64,000 nucleotides of DNA from Boletus sp. NGJ (lineage: Eukaryota > Basidiomycota > Agaricomycetes > Boletales > Boletaceae), in the NCBI GenBank assembly GCA_019096195.1, contig JAGTXK010000075.1, forward strand, positions 310,001 through 374,000, read 5' to 3'. Shown here piece by piece: positions 10,601 to 21,703 of the stretch (position 1 is the stretch's first letter; every line of letters begins with the position of its first letter). The translations under genes and the position numbers were made by a program. Under the pieces are notes generated by a model. The model did no database searches and had not been told where the DNA came from. It saw only the letters and a list, made by a program, of their open reading frames with translations.

Positions 10601-12921
10601 TTCTCTGCTGACCCGCCAGGGTTGTCTGACAGCCTAATTTCCGATGGGTGCGATTGGGGTGTAATCTCCTCACGACCCTTCTTGCGAGCTCAGACGGGGT
10701 TCGCTTTCTTACGACGGAGGATGATTTTCTTAATCAAATCGTGAAGAGTTTTGCGCAGCTCGATCCAGTGCGTGTGCCAACTTTTACAAGCCTGCCGCGC
10801 TGACCCCGTATGACAGTTCAATGGCACTCCCGAATCTGACCCGATTTTCTCTAAAGCCCGCATATCGGACACCCTGACCTACGGCTACTTTGAAATGCTT
10901 GGCACTCTCAGCAAGCATCCAGAGGGACTGGAGTATGTCAGGGACATTTACATGTCATCGTTACTTACACAATCCTTAGGCTCCTGGAGAAGTCGAAGAT
11001 CTTTACTGCTTTCTACCATCTTAGCGAGCTCCGGAACCGTGAAGATCTCATAACAGCGGTGATCACGAACCTAGACTACACCATGTGCGTATTCACACTT
11101 TTGTTTTCATGTACATTCGGATATAACGAATATATAGCGATGGGCACCCCCGTGTAGTGCTCCTGAAAGCTCTGACTTCCGAAGACGTTCATGTTCGACT
11201 ATTTGCGACAAGTCATCTTGGCGAGCTCATCCGCAATTCACTCAGCCCAGTGCCGTGGAGTTTACGACTTCTCCTGACACAGCTCTATGATCCTTCTCCG
11301 GAAGTATGTGAGATGGCCATTCAGTTCCTTGAAGAGGCGTGCGACGCCATGGAGGTGCTCCAGCTTGTTGTGGAGATGCAACCAACGATGGACCATCTCG
11401 GCGAAATAGGTCATCCCTTGTTGCTGAAGTCGGTTTCAGATGTGACGCTCTCTGTATTCATCTAACTGACATCATGCCACCAGGTTCATGTCCACTCCAA
11501 TGGGGTTCCGGTATCTCTACAATGCTGGCTATATCGACAGAGAGATGGACATGTGGTTCCATGTAAGAACAATGTCCTTGTTTGAACTTTAACTAACCAC
11601 CAGTATATAAGGAACGGAATACTTACTACGTAGTCCAAGTAGAGATCTTCTTGGCCAAGGTATTCAGCTCCGAAGCTGCGGAGGATGACGAAGACGTTCT
11701 GCGAGTATTATATTTTTGTTTCAGCTCTAGCCCTAATCAATGCTACACAGGGCCTTCGATGGAGTTGTCCCACCTCATTTTTACGGGGAGATGTCCAAGA
11801 CCGAACTTGGCTGCCAAGTCTTGAGTGAAAAGGGACACTTTGCAGAGTTTTCTCATTTCATTCGGCAGCATGGTCTTGAGAGTGAAGATCTCGAACTCAT
11901 CCTGAAGCTAAAGAGCATTCTTTGGGCAGTAGTGAGTCATTCTGCGTATTTCCGGAAATCCTTGATTCACTGACGTGCGCAGGGTAATGTTGGCGCCACT
12001 GAAGGTGGCTTGCCTTTTCTCGAGGAAGAGGATATCATTCCGTCGATTCTTGACATAGCAGCGCACTCTCTCATACCTTCCGTTCGAGGGTGAGCCGCGA
12101 GAGCACAAATCCCGATAAGCCACTGAATCAACTCCTAGAACGTGTTTCTTCGTCTTGGGATTGATCTCATCAACGACACAAGGAGCCGAAATATTGGACG
12201 ACTACAGATGGGAGGCCACTTTATCACCACTCGGTCTCCCCACTGGACTGTGTGTACCAGTGGATTTGGACCGATTCATTTCGGTATGTATAGTTGGCAT
12301 GTATGAGACTGTCACTCATGACTTTGTTCAAGCTCCCCACTTGGGAACCGATCGAGGTCAAAAGTGATGCAGACGTTCGCCTACTTCCACCTACTGTACA
12401 GACGGAACTCGAAGTGATCACTGCGATTGACAACTTGAGCAACACCGTGATTGCAAACGCTGCGTCACGCTCCTTGGCAAGGTCAGCCCTTCCACTAAAC
12501 AAAGTCATTCCCTGACTTATCTTAACGCATCAGGATGAAGTCACGGCCCGAGTACCGCTCCGCGTTCACCTCTCCAACAGTGTTCTTCAGGGCCCTCCAT
12601 ATCATCTCTACGCAACGTTATCGTCTCCCTGTGCGGAGATACATTCTCGATTTATTCAGTATTGAGCTTGATTACGATGTGATCAAGGCGATACATGACG
12701 CCGCTGTCTCCCTCCGCGCACCCCCGTCTTTCAAGCAGTCCGAGGCTCACATCAGCCGTGTTGTCAGCATGCTGGGCCCGAAACACGCTGGCAGGGAGTC
12801 TGATAGCGACGCAGAGGAGGATGATTCAGAGATGGACGACACAGCAGAAGAAGTGGTTGTTAAGAACAACCCTGTTATAATGCTGCGTCCGGTGAGCAGG
12901 ATTATTGGGTTTGACACATGA
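7690..12921 (+). CDS. Rictor/Ste16/Avo3, scaffold subunit of TORC2
   Basis: This is a large helical-repeat scaffold of TOR complex 2, which controls AGC kinases, actin and membrane stress. Many exons join in order. There is a Ser/Thr-rich start (MPANNEVHDSS) and an HR1-like coiled coil (LEALTALLERENRIKEGAE, then VESELEMATNEIEILTRR). The Rictor N-terminal domain follows (SLARDNKHAVEREQ, PLSEPIMRAFVAVAEHAED, GIRFLLHALGEGPVEIGP), then the middle domain (SKHPEGLELLEKSKIF, LKALTSEDVHVRLFATSHLGE). The RICTOR_V-like block is GLISSTTQGAEILDDYRWE and PLGLPTGLCVPVDLDRF. The start at 7690 is chosen for its frame with the second exon; the frame stays open further upstream. The end NPVIMLRPVSRIIGFDT looks like the family's closing motif, so the GTGAGC inside it is probably not used as a donor. 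The gene ends 53 bp from the convergent monooxygenase. Confidence 0.88.
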
Positions 12922-12974
12922 CTTCCTTCGCACTAGCATCTGCTCATCGGATTCGGACTCTTGCAAACGAAAGA

Positions 12975-15448
12975 TCATTGTAATTTATGTAGCATAGTTG
13001 CATAGTCTTCCTGGTAGATGACCATAGTGCCTCCCCACCCAACTGGGCTCAAACGATCATTTTTCCGTATCCTCGAAGCTTCTGAGACCATGAGCGATGG
13101 CTTATGGGACCAACGGAAAAAACCTACCTTTTTGTACAACGGAAGCAACGCCGATCGGCGCGCATATGCGAGGGACAGGAGCACGAATGCAGACACCTTC
13201 ATCGCGTTTATCATCTTCTCCATCGTCCGTTTCCTCACCCACTTCTTACCTTCTATCGCGGTATAGTGCGCCCAAATCGGCCGGCGAAGCCACCACCACC
13301 AGACGGTGATTGCCCAAGGGAATGCATTGAAAACCTTGCCGGTCCCGCTTGTGCGTTGCCAGGAGTAACACTGCGTGTGTACGGAACGCGAAAGTCGTTC
13401 CTGGAGCTTGGCGTTGTACGCATCCGTGGCGTGCGCCTTGACAGTAAAGGCCGACACCAAACCGTCAAGCACTGGTTTGACGAGCTGCAAAGAATAGGAG
13501 ACCTGTTGGACCGTGAGTGAGTGTCATGACAGCACGAGTAGTCGCCACCGACTTGGACTTCCTCTACGAAGAGCGTGGACGCTGGTGTGCCGGTGTTGGG
13601 ACCTACGTTGATGAGTGTAGTGCGCGATAAGAGTGGATTTCACGCGACGCACCCGCTAACATGTAGAAATTCGGAATATCGGGAATCGTTGTACCACAAT
13701 ATCCAGTCGGTCCTCCATGTACATCGTAATATCCTTGGACAGTCGTTCCATCTAATCCTTTCACGTACACGGGATACTGGTCCTGGTGCGCGATAACTGT
13801 CAGCAAAACCAACTTTGAAGTGTACGAAATGAATGACCCCTGTGAATCCCGTCGCGAAGATGATAATATCGAATGGTAGTACTTCGCCTTCCCAAGGAAA
13901 AGCATCACATTTCGCAGCACACATCCAGGAAACAAATGTCTTACCTTTCTTCGTCAGGATGCCATTCGCCACTATTCGTTCGATTCCATCAAAGTTGAGA
14001 CCAACGTTCGGTAGACTTAGGCTTTTGAGGTAACCGCTATCAGCCACTGCCGAACGGACAGGTATAAGCGGGGTGATCAACTCGAGGGTAAAATCGCTCA
14101 CCAGTTCGTTTACAGCCAGGAGCTAAGGGAACATTAAGAATCAATGTGTCGGGAACGCGGACCGAACTCACGATGCGTGGGTATCAGGTAGTCGTGATAC
14201 TTGCTTGGCGTACTATCTAGTATGTATTGTCGTAAAGCCTGCAAGGCATCAACGTTTTGCACATGTCGCGCGAGACGCAAAACGTACTTGACGATGTCTT
14301 TCACGGGCTGCTGCACTCTGAGGCCTCAGTGAGGGCCAGTCGAACTATGAATGGCATATGTAAGTGTCCCGAGCGAACGGAAACCTCAGGCACCTTGAAC
14401 ATGATGTATGCGCGGTGAAGCCTCATCACAAGCGGTATGTTAGCGAATACCCACTTTGCAGTATCGGAGTATGGTATATGAGGCTGGGATCGTGAGTAGC
14501 TGCGAGATGAGCTGGAGACCGACAAACTCACTCGCGTGTTGAACCACACAGGAGTGCGGATGAAATTGACAACACGAACACTCGGATCTGCCGCGACGAA
14601 GGGGACGAATTGGGCGCTAGGAAAGATGTCAATATGTTGACCAGAAACCTGCTACCTCGCCAAGTACCCAGAAGAGGCGTTACCGATGACGGCCACACGT
14701 TTGTGGCGGATATCCAGCCCCTGAGGCCATGTCGCTGAATGAAATGAGATTCCCTTGAACGTTTCGATGCCTTGTATTTCATACGGTATTTTCGGTATCT
14801 CCAGGACTCCTAGCGCTGAAATGACGATCTGTGCGGTGTCGGTGAAATTCTTTCCTGTCAGAACATCTTCGGCTACGATGTTATAGCGATTGTGAATATC
14901 GCTCCACTCGACCGAGATCACTTTGGTATTGAAGACAAGGTGAGGGTACAGTCCATATTTCTTTGTAAGGCCAATCCAATAGTCTTGAATTTCGGGTTGG
15001 AGACCGTGAGATTTGTTCCAATAGGGATTGAGGTCAGACGAGAGGCTATACCAGTGTATCTCTACATCAGAAGCGCAGCCCTAGGAACGGTGAATAGAGG
15101 GACTCCATATGAGCTGTGGCGCATACAGGATATGTATTGGCCTGCAAGAATGTCAAACATCTACTGTTGGCTTGTTACGGATACTCACCCTCCAACAGCC
15201 GCCTACTTCTCTTGCCTTTTCGTATATCTGAGGATTGACGGTGAGCGAATTCGAATTCATGCGGTAAGAGAATGGGACGATACTTGCAGTGAAGTTTCGG
15301 AAACCAAACCGGGACTTGAGTGCGATAGCAAAGGACAAACCTCCGACGCTTGAGTACGAATGAGCATATGATATGGATATGTGGGTAGTACGACGACTGA
15401 CCCAGCACCGATGATGACTACCCTGGGTCGCTGTGCGGCGCTCTCCAT
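12975..15448 (-). CDS. Baeyer-Villiger-type flavin monooxygenase
   Basis: It is predicted to use FAD, NADPH and oxygen to insert oxygen into ketones or aldehydes. The start MESAAQRPRVVIIGAG splices to VGGLSFAIALKSRFGF, completing the FAD-binding GxGxxG. YEKAREVGGCWR and YPGCASDVEIHWYSL follow. The diagnostic Baeyer-Villiger fingerprint FxGxxxHxxxWP is present as FKGISFHSATWP. The NADPH site is KRVAVIGNASSG. Later blocks are FDIIIFATGFT and VGPNTGTPASTLFVEEVQ. The C-terminal LVKPVLDGLVSAFTV and the Trp-rich AITVWWWWLRRP are shared with fungal homologues. A hydrophobic stretch (AMKVSAFVLLSLAYARR) may anchor it to a membrane. One intron (15228-15287) appears to use a GC donor. The substrate is unknown. 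Confidence 0.9.
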
Positions 15449-15665
15449 TGCAATGGGCAAGCAGATGGGAATAGGAAGGAACCTTGGGGGGGATCATTAC
15501 GAGTATTAATACTATCTTTTGTATCGAGAATGTTCAGCATGGTCAGGTGAGCGGGTGAGTGATACTTCATGACCCTGCGGTGGGTATTTAACTTAACAAC
15601 AACTTCAAGCAAGCACAGCCACTACGGTGTAGACCGGTTGAAACGACACACATCCATCGAGAACC

Positions 15666-16399
15666 ATGTCCCTCCTTCGTGCTTGCCGTGCGCGACCCGC
15701 TTTGAGTGCATTGGCGTATTCCCGTGGTCTCGCGACAGACGCGCCCATCCAAACGCAAGTCTCAACCAAAAAATCGGAGAGCACACAGATTGCGGAACCT
15801 GTCCATGGCGAGGTTCTCACCGCCGATGTAGTCAGCGGTGCACCTGGTATGCATCTCAATCGTTGCTGTAATGGAATTAGCGTACCCATCCACATCTTTA
15901 GCTGAGCTTCGTCATCGCGCGGTACGCATCTACCAGCCTACACGCAACACCATGCAAAGTGGCTCTGGAAAATCGGAACGTTGGCGCATCGACTGGGATA
16001 TCCTCCAGGGCGCGGGTCGCTGGGAGAACCCGTTGATGGGTTGGGCTAGTTCGTGAGTAGTTATTGTGCAAGCGTCGGATCCCGTATCAATTCCCGCGTT
16101 AGTGCGGACTACATGCAAGGTACACGCCTCTCGTTCAAGAGCAAGGAGGATGCTATTCATTTTGCTGAGAAGCAAGGTGTGTAAACTTTTTTTCCTGCAT
16201 TTCTTTCGTTGATGTCGTATTGTTCGATTCTAGGGTGGGACTACTACATGTAAGTTTCGGGTATCCTTTTTGTGTATCTATAGTTCACCAATTTTCCTTG
16301 TGTAGTCAACCGGAGACCGTAAAGAGGATTCCCCCAAAAAACTACTCGGAGAGTTTTGTGTACAAACCTCACAAGCTACGCATCATGCGTACAAAGTAG
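15666..16399 (+). CDS. NDUFS4: NADH:ubiquinone oxidoreductase subunit NDUFS4 (AQDQ/18-21 kDa), mitochondrial
   Basis: This is an accessory subunit of complex I at the N-module/Q-module junction. The product is about 171 aa, with an Arg-rich presequence (MSLLRACRARPALSALAYSR). The conserved core is RAVRIYQPTRNTMQSGSGK, WRIDWDILQGAGRWENPLMG, LSFKSKEDAIHFAEKQGW and the C-terminal PKNYSESFVYKPHKLRIMRTK. Four introns are needed. Between 16177 and 16233 and again from 16250, introns flank a 16-nt exon (16234-16249) coding for GWDYY. The gene starts 217 bp from the divergent monooxygenase. Confidence 0.97.
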
Positions 16400-17181
16400 A
16401 GCTCATTACTTGATTAGATCTTGCTAAATGTCGCTCCGTTTCCTATCGATGAGCTTCCTCTGGGTGGTCTGAAGATAGCAGACAGTTGCAGTTTGGGGCT
16501 AATATACTTATTCTGCATTGCGGTTGATGACATGGCTGATTTCAATGTTGGAGGATCTGGTAAGATTGCATTCTGGGAAGTTGCTCCTGTCACCTGGGAC
16601 CACCAAATAGCAATACAGTAGACTTTCTCATAATGTATAGCATGGGAAGCAACAAAATTTGATGCACTCTTGGTAGGTTTAGAGTGCATCCTTGTTGGGG
16701 GCTCAAATGAGCTCCTCAATGCCATGCATTACTGCCTTGTGCATTATGAGAAAGTCTGCTGTATTTGTCATGTTAGTTCCCATCGGAGTGGATACAGTGC
16801 TGAGATGGGCGAGATCCGAACGCTCTTCCTCGTGCGAGACACTCGCACACGCCGGTATACATGTCTCCTTGATGAAACTAGAACCACAGCTAGGTGCGCA
16901 TGACGAATCAGCACATGGACTTGGATCGTGTGCATACCGTTGTCCGGATATGGTTGATGGCAATGGAATCGCATGGTCGCCTGCACCAGTTTCTCTACTC
17001 CGGTAGATCAACGTAGCGGCGCGGACACGAGGTGTGTTGACCTGTGTTGCGCGAGTCTCTTGGCAAACTCGGACCGCGCATGACTGCAGAAATAGACAAG
17101 ATTGTGCTACGACTAGCAAGATAGATACTACTCACGATAAAATAATGGGACCCAAATCCCCACCTTGGCCTAAATTGCTAT
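16400..17181. other. intergenic, holds a nested hairpin
   Basis: These 782 bp lie between the convergent NDUFS4 and lipase genes. The only structure seen is the inverted repeat at 16612-16766, listed separately. Short open frames here show no family likeness. Confidence 0.5.
16612..16766. repeat. nested inverted repeat, hairpin or MITE-like
   Basis: The outer arms 16612-16636 and 16742-16766 are near-perfect inverted copies (AATACAGTAGACTTTCTCAT against the complement of the right arm, one mismatch in 25). Beyond them CATGG also pairs. Inside is a perfect 10-bp stem, GATGCACTCT (16661-16670) with AGAGTGCATC (16681-16690), extended by AACAA/TTGTT. The right half carries about 9 extra bases. 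It could be a miniature transposon remnant or the template of a small-RNA hairpin. No target-site duplication was clear to me. Confidence 0.7.
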
Positions 17182-18422
17182 TTATGTGCAGTAAACTGTG
17201 CCTATGTATATCCCCTGGTAGGGGCCCAAGTGGTTGAGAATATCACCACCAAAGATGTCGGGTACTGTCTTGATGGTGCATTGAGCGTCTGTTGCGTCGT
17301 CGTCACCTAAAAAGATTCAAGTGTTACTGGACTGCGGTGGATAAACTAGTGAGCTGTTGCGCCTACCTGGACATTCGACTGCGTCGTTGGGTTGAATGAT
17401 ATGAACCTCACCCATGACGTGCGAGAATCCCAAGAAACGGCCGGGGACGATGGGAACGACATCTTTTTCATTATTTATCCGCTGAAAGTCGGAGATCTGT
17501 AGAGAGAATGGATATCGAGTTACTTTGAGATGGGAATGATGAAAAGACGAACGGTCGCATCGAAAAGAGCGGCCCATGCAGGGTTACCGACGCGGGGAGT
17601 ACCATAGGTAACGCCTTTGATGGTGATGTTGGGTGGTAAATTGAGGGCCATGAACATGCAGTCAAGTTCCGCGAGCGCTCCTCCGAGGGAGTGACCAACC
17701 TATTGAGAATCAATGCAAGACGTCGGAGAAAGAGAGAGATGCATGCCAGAGTGACGGATGTCGCGCCGTACTGAGAAATGAGGGACTTTACTTGGTTAAG
17801 AACGATTGGGGCAGTTTTGGCGTGTTCGTTGGCGAAGCCGCTGTGGACCTGGACACTACTGTCTACGCCGGGAAAGAGAGTAGGATCGAGGTTTTCCATG
17901 ACGATGACAACATCGGTGAGGTCTGAGAGGCTATGAGAGGGTAAAGAAATGACATCTAAGAGGGATATGGAACGGTTACAGTTGGGTGGGGTCAGTGCCC
18001 TGGTGGGCGACGACGACGGAGTTGGAGGAGGGCCAATAGCCGACGTAGTCTGGCGAGGGATGATGAGGGAAGGACAGGGGGGAAGAGAAGATAAATTGAT
18101 GTTACAATATTGGATGGCATTACCGTCACCACCAGTGAGAGAGACCTGGAAGTCCGGGACAGCTTGGCAAGCCTCTGGGAGGGGTGAGACGGATAGGCTT
18201 TCTGGAGGCAGCGGACATACGACCACAGGTCCAGCCCTGGACGATGGAAGGCGGGCAGTAGGCAGCCCTGGCAAACTCGGTATAAGGGGCGAGAGCGGAG
18301 AGCTGAGCGGAGGTCATGGTGTTGACGGATGATACCTGGGCGCGAGGGACGGGGCCATGGGTGGGTATAGCAGCGGCCCCGAGAGCGGAAAGGAGTGCGA
18401 GGGGGAATGGGAAAGGATACAT
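17182..18422 (-). CDS. secreted class 3 (fungal) triacylglycerol lipase
   Basis: This is an extracellular lipase/esterase of the alpha/beta-hydrolase fold, related to Thermomyces-type lipases. A signal peptide is seen (MYPFPFPLALLSALGAAAIP). The spliced protein carries LAPYTEFARAAYCPP, WTCGQACQAVPDF, SSNSVVVAHQGTDP and SDLTDVVIVMENLDP. The nucleophile elbow GHSLGG is present, as are TYGTPRVGNPAW and the catalytic Asp in NNEKDVVPIVPGRF. The likely catalytic His lies in ILNHLGPYQGIYIGT near the C-terminus. Paired cysteines fit secretion. One intron (17700-17746), just before VGHSLGG, seems to begin with GC. The gene is head-to-head with the Zn2Cys6 regulator, 204 bp apart. Confidence 0.93.
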
Positions 18423-18512
18423 TGGTGGGTATATGGTTGGGACATGGTATAGATGTATCCAAGGTATCTGCGTGGGTGAGAGTACTTTTTAAAAACAACT
18501 GACCTGTACCAG

Positions 18513-18539
18513 ACTCGTCGTCGTCGTCGTCGTCGTCGG
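18513..18539. repeat. GTC trinucleotide microsatellite
   Basis: About eight GTC/TCG units lie in the shared upstream region of the lipase and the Zn2Cys6 gene. It could vary in length between strains and shift promoter spacing. Confidence 0.9.
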
Positions 18540-18626
18540 TGTACATTCCCACCGAAATCCATCAAACAGACATCAACATCTTCATTTCATTGTCGTATTC
18601 GACCCGAAATCCCCTCCATTGCGAGC

Positions 18627-21514
18627 ATGTCCTTCCCCGACACTCCCTCCCACGACGAGCGACCCGACCTCCCCCAACTCGACCCCTCCCTCGCCGTCGA
18701 CCAGCCCGACGTCCCACTCTGCCCGCTCTCCCCCTCACAGTCCTCCTCTCGCTCCAAGAAATCTCGGAGAGAGAAACCCCGCCTCGAACTTGCTCCAGAT
18801 CAACCCCTCACAACACAAGGAAAGCCCCGCGCACGGGTCTACGTCGCTTGCTTGCAATGGTTTGTCCTCTCTCTCCCTCTCCCCTGCCCCTCCTCACCTA
18901 CATCCTAGCCGAACGCGCAAAATACGCTGCGATGGCGCAAAGCCCACCTGCCATAATTGCACTCGACGTGGGAAGCCAACTGACCCCTGCGTCTACGACG
19001 CCGCCCCAAAGCGTAGGGGCCCAGATAAAACCCCCGGCGCACGCCAGCGCATGGCACGTGAAGCTCGTCAGGAGAGTGATACGGACACAGTCGCATCCCG
19101 TCGTCGCCGTCGAAAGAGACACGACACCGCGTCCCCGCCTCCACATTCTCAGTTCCGTCCACTCCCCACATCTCCCCATCCCCTCGCTCCACTCAGACAG
19201 CCTTCTCTCGCGCTCGACCCACAATTAGCTGATATGCCCCCCTTTCACTCCACTCTGGCAGCTTCCCCACCACCCTTGCGTTCGGATTCTTCTCTCACTG
19301 GCTCAGGCTTAGTTATGTCTGATTCACTCCCGGTCTTCTCGGACGGCACATTATACCACATGACGAGCAGTCAGGTATTGACTTGATCACTCACTCGTCG
19401 TTGACGTTCTCATATCAGTTGTGACCAAAGGGTCTACACAATATCCTTAGCTTTACTTCTCATCTAGACTACCATCCTCCAGTGAGCCCTCGTGTCGACG
19501 CAACCATGACTCATGCATTCATATCCCCGTACGAAGACCACGACACCGACAGCTCTGAAGACTCTCCAAATATTACCTCTGAGCCTTCCCTTGACTTTGC
19601 TCGTCAAACTTGGTGGGATTCCCTCCTCTCCATGTACTACTCTTCCGTTCCATCCCTATCCGCACCCATCTCGAAACGACAACAAGCGGCAAACCATATT
19701 ACCAGCGACTTGCGTTTTCTTTTCCGCTCTTCAAATTATTGGTTTTCCTTCATCAACGTCCCTCATTTTCTCTCTATCTATTTCGATCCAGAAAGGCGGG
19801 TCCGCATGCAACCTAGTTTCTTGCTTGCCGCACTTGCCATCGCCACCTTTTTTCAGTCTTCCGAGGCCGGTTTTGGCAAAGAAGGTCGCCGGAAAGCGAT
19901 GCGTCTCCGTGACGTTGCTCAAGGTGCCCTCGAGGCCAGTCTGAATGCTCGTTGGATCGACGAAGAGCTAGCACAGGCAGCTTGGGTAAGCAGCTCCCTT
20001 TGCTACGTCGCTTATCTGACCCTCTAAAAGCTACTAGCTTTGTTCGAAGTCTGCGCACACCCTAATCACACCAGCGAGCGCTCCTCGTGTGGCCTGGTCA
20101 TACTCGACACTATCATCAGGACCCTTTCTCTCACTTTGGTTGACATGGAGGACCCTGCTTCCTCTAGATTTTCACAACGTTCTGTCCCCACGGTCATGTC
20201 TACGTCACAATCTTGGGCGACTAATTCATTACTCAACGCCGGAGTGGACAACACACATTTCTCGTACTCGCGGCAAGGCTGCTCTTGTGCTTCCCGATCC
20301 CTAGGACAACGTTCAGCGGCTGCTCATGATTATACCCCCCTCTGGTTATCCTCCCCGGCCTGGGATAACTCTTGGTCAGAAGCCGAAATCAGAAAGGAGA
20401 CTTGTCGGAGGCTCTGCTGGAGCACGTTGGTGCTCATGGCTGGCCACACGTCATATGTCATGTCAGCAAACCGAACACCTTCTGAGCTCTTCATCCTAGA
20501 ACCCGCCAATGTATGTACTCCCCCTTGTCCGTGCGGATCTACTGACCTACAGGGATTTAGTTTGCGATACTCTTTCCCGGCGAGGTGATACGTTCTCCCG
20601 ATGGTCACTCTGGAAAAGACACCATCTGGTCACTCAATTACAGGACCATGCTACTCTGGCACAGTTGTCTGAGGATGCGGCACGATCCCAGCGTATCGGA
20701 AGCCGAGATGGCACGCTTTGGACTGGACGCATGGCTCGAAGCAGATGTACTTGAGAAAGCGCTCAACTCACACAAATGTGGCCTCGAGAGAACGTTCCTG
20801 TTCCAGGGACGTGAGTATTTATTCAAGTAGGCGAGTCGTTCCTTGTGGTGAATCCGACTAATTGTCTCGCAGCGTACGGCTGATTGTGACGCATGAATTC
20901 CAACGATATATACCGGTCGGTACTGCGTAGGTGTTTGCCTGTTTCACTGGTTGAAAACGTGACTCAACCGCTTCTAGTGACGTTGATCATCTGTTCCACA
21001 AGAAAGCAAAAGAGTGGCGTACGTTGGCCTTGCCTCGACCCACACAACCGCAGCTAACATGTCGTTCAAGTCACCCACCAAGCCAATGTCGCCCAGCGCG
21101 TCGTCCAATCAATGGGAGCTGTGACAGGGAATGGATCAAGCACGTTGGTGCACCGCCCTTTCTTTGCATTCTGGTTCATGAGCCAGATCAACAGGTAGCG
21201 TTATGCGATGAAGCTATACGTCACGTCACTGATTTGCAACCGGAACAGGGCGTTGTCTCTTTGGGAATGCGACAACTCGTTGACTCTTGCTCTTGACGTG
21301 GGTACCGCCCTCTTTGGGCCCATCGACTACCTGAGTGCTTTGTGGCCGTGTTCTGGTCAGTCCTCTAACCACTGCTCTGGATCGGCGCTGAGTCGTCATG
21401 CTAGAGCAAAGACGCCGGTCGCAGGCAATCCGTGAACGACTCGCTGTTTCTTGTAGGAAAGTAGGTCGTCCTCTACCGCCTCCGAGTCCTCTGGAAATTG
21501 TAGTCTCGGACTGA
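18627..21514 (+). CDS. Zn2Cys6 fungal transcription factor with fungal-specific TF domain
   Basis: This is a nuclear DNA-binding regulator. The zinc cluster has six cysteines (ACLQ, then CRTRKIRCDGAKPTCHNC, then the final Cys in PTDPC; C-x2-C-x6-C-x6-C-x2-C-x9-C). It is cut by an intron just after CLQ. A basic linker (RRGPDKTPGARQR, then SRRRRRKRH) and a Pro/Ser-rich stretch follow. The helical middle region has FARQTWWDSLLSMYYS, RVRMQPSFLLAALAIATFF and RKETCRRLCWSTLVLMAGH, as in the fungal_trans family. After GREYLF, short introns lead through VRLIVTHEFQRYIP, HQANVAQRVVQSMG and LALDVGTALFGPIDYLSALWP to a basic C-terminus. The intron starting at 19376 best ends at CCAAAG. Targets are unknown. 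Confidence 0.9.
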
Positions 21515-21703
21515 GAGATATGTTTGCATCGATACCGTTTCACTGTGCAACGTTGTTCGGAATGTATTGTGTTAATCCCGTTAGCGATATTTCCTAATAA
21601 GGGGATGATGTGGCTGCCCCTACAGTCACGGACGTACTTAAGCCAGAAATGCGCGTCGTTCCGTACATTGACATTGACCTGCGTGATAAGTTTTTGGCGG
21701 TCC

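Noticed and set aside
12898-12960. Intron at the 3' end of the Rictor gene (GTGAGC to CACTAG)
   Set aside because: Reading through gives PVSRIIGFDT, which looks like the natural end of the family; the spliced tail does not.
18899-19224. Minus-strand open frames opposite the Zn2Cys6 gene
   Set aside because: They are shadows of the GC-rich coding strand and lack any family likeness.
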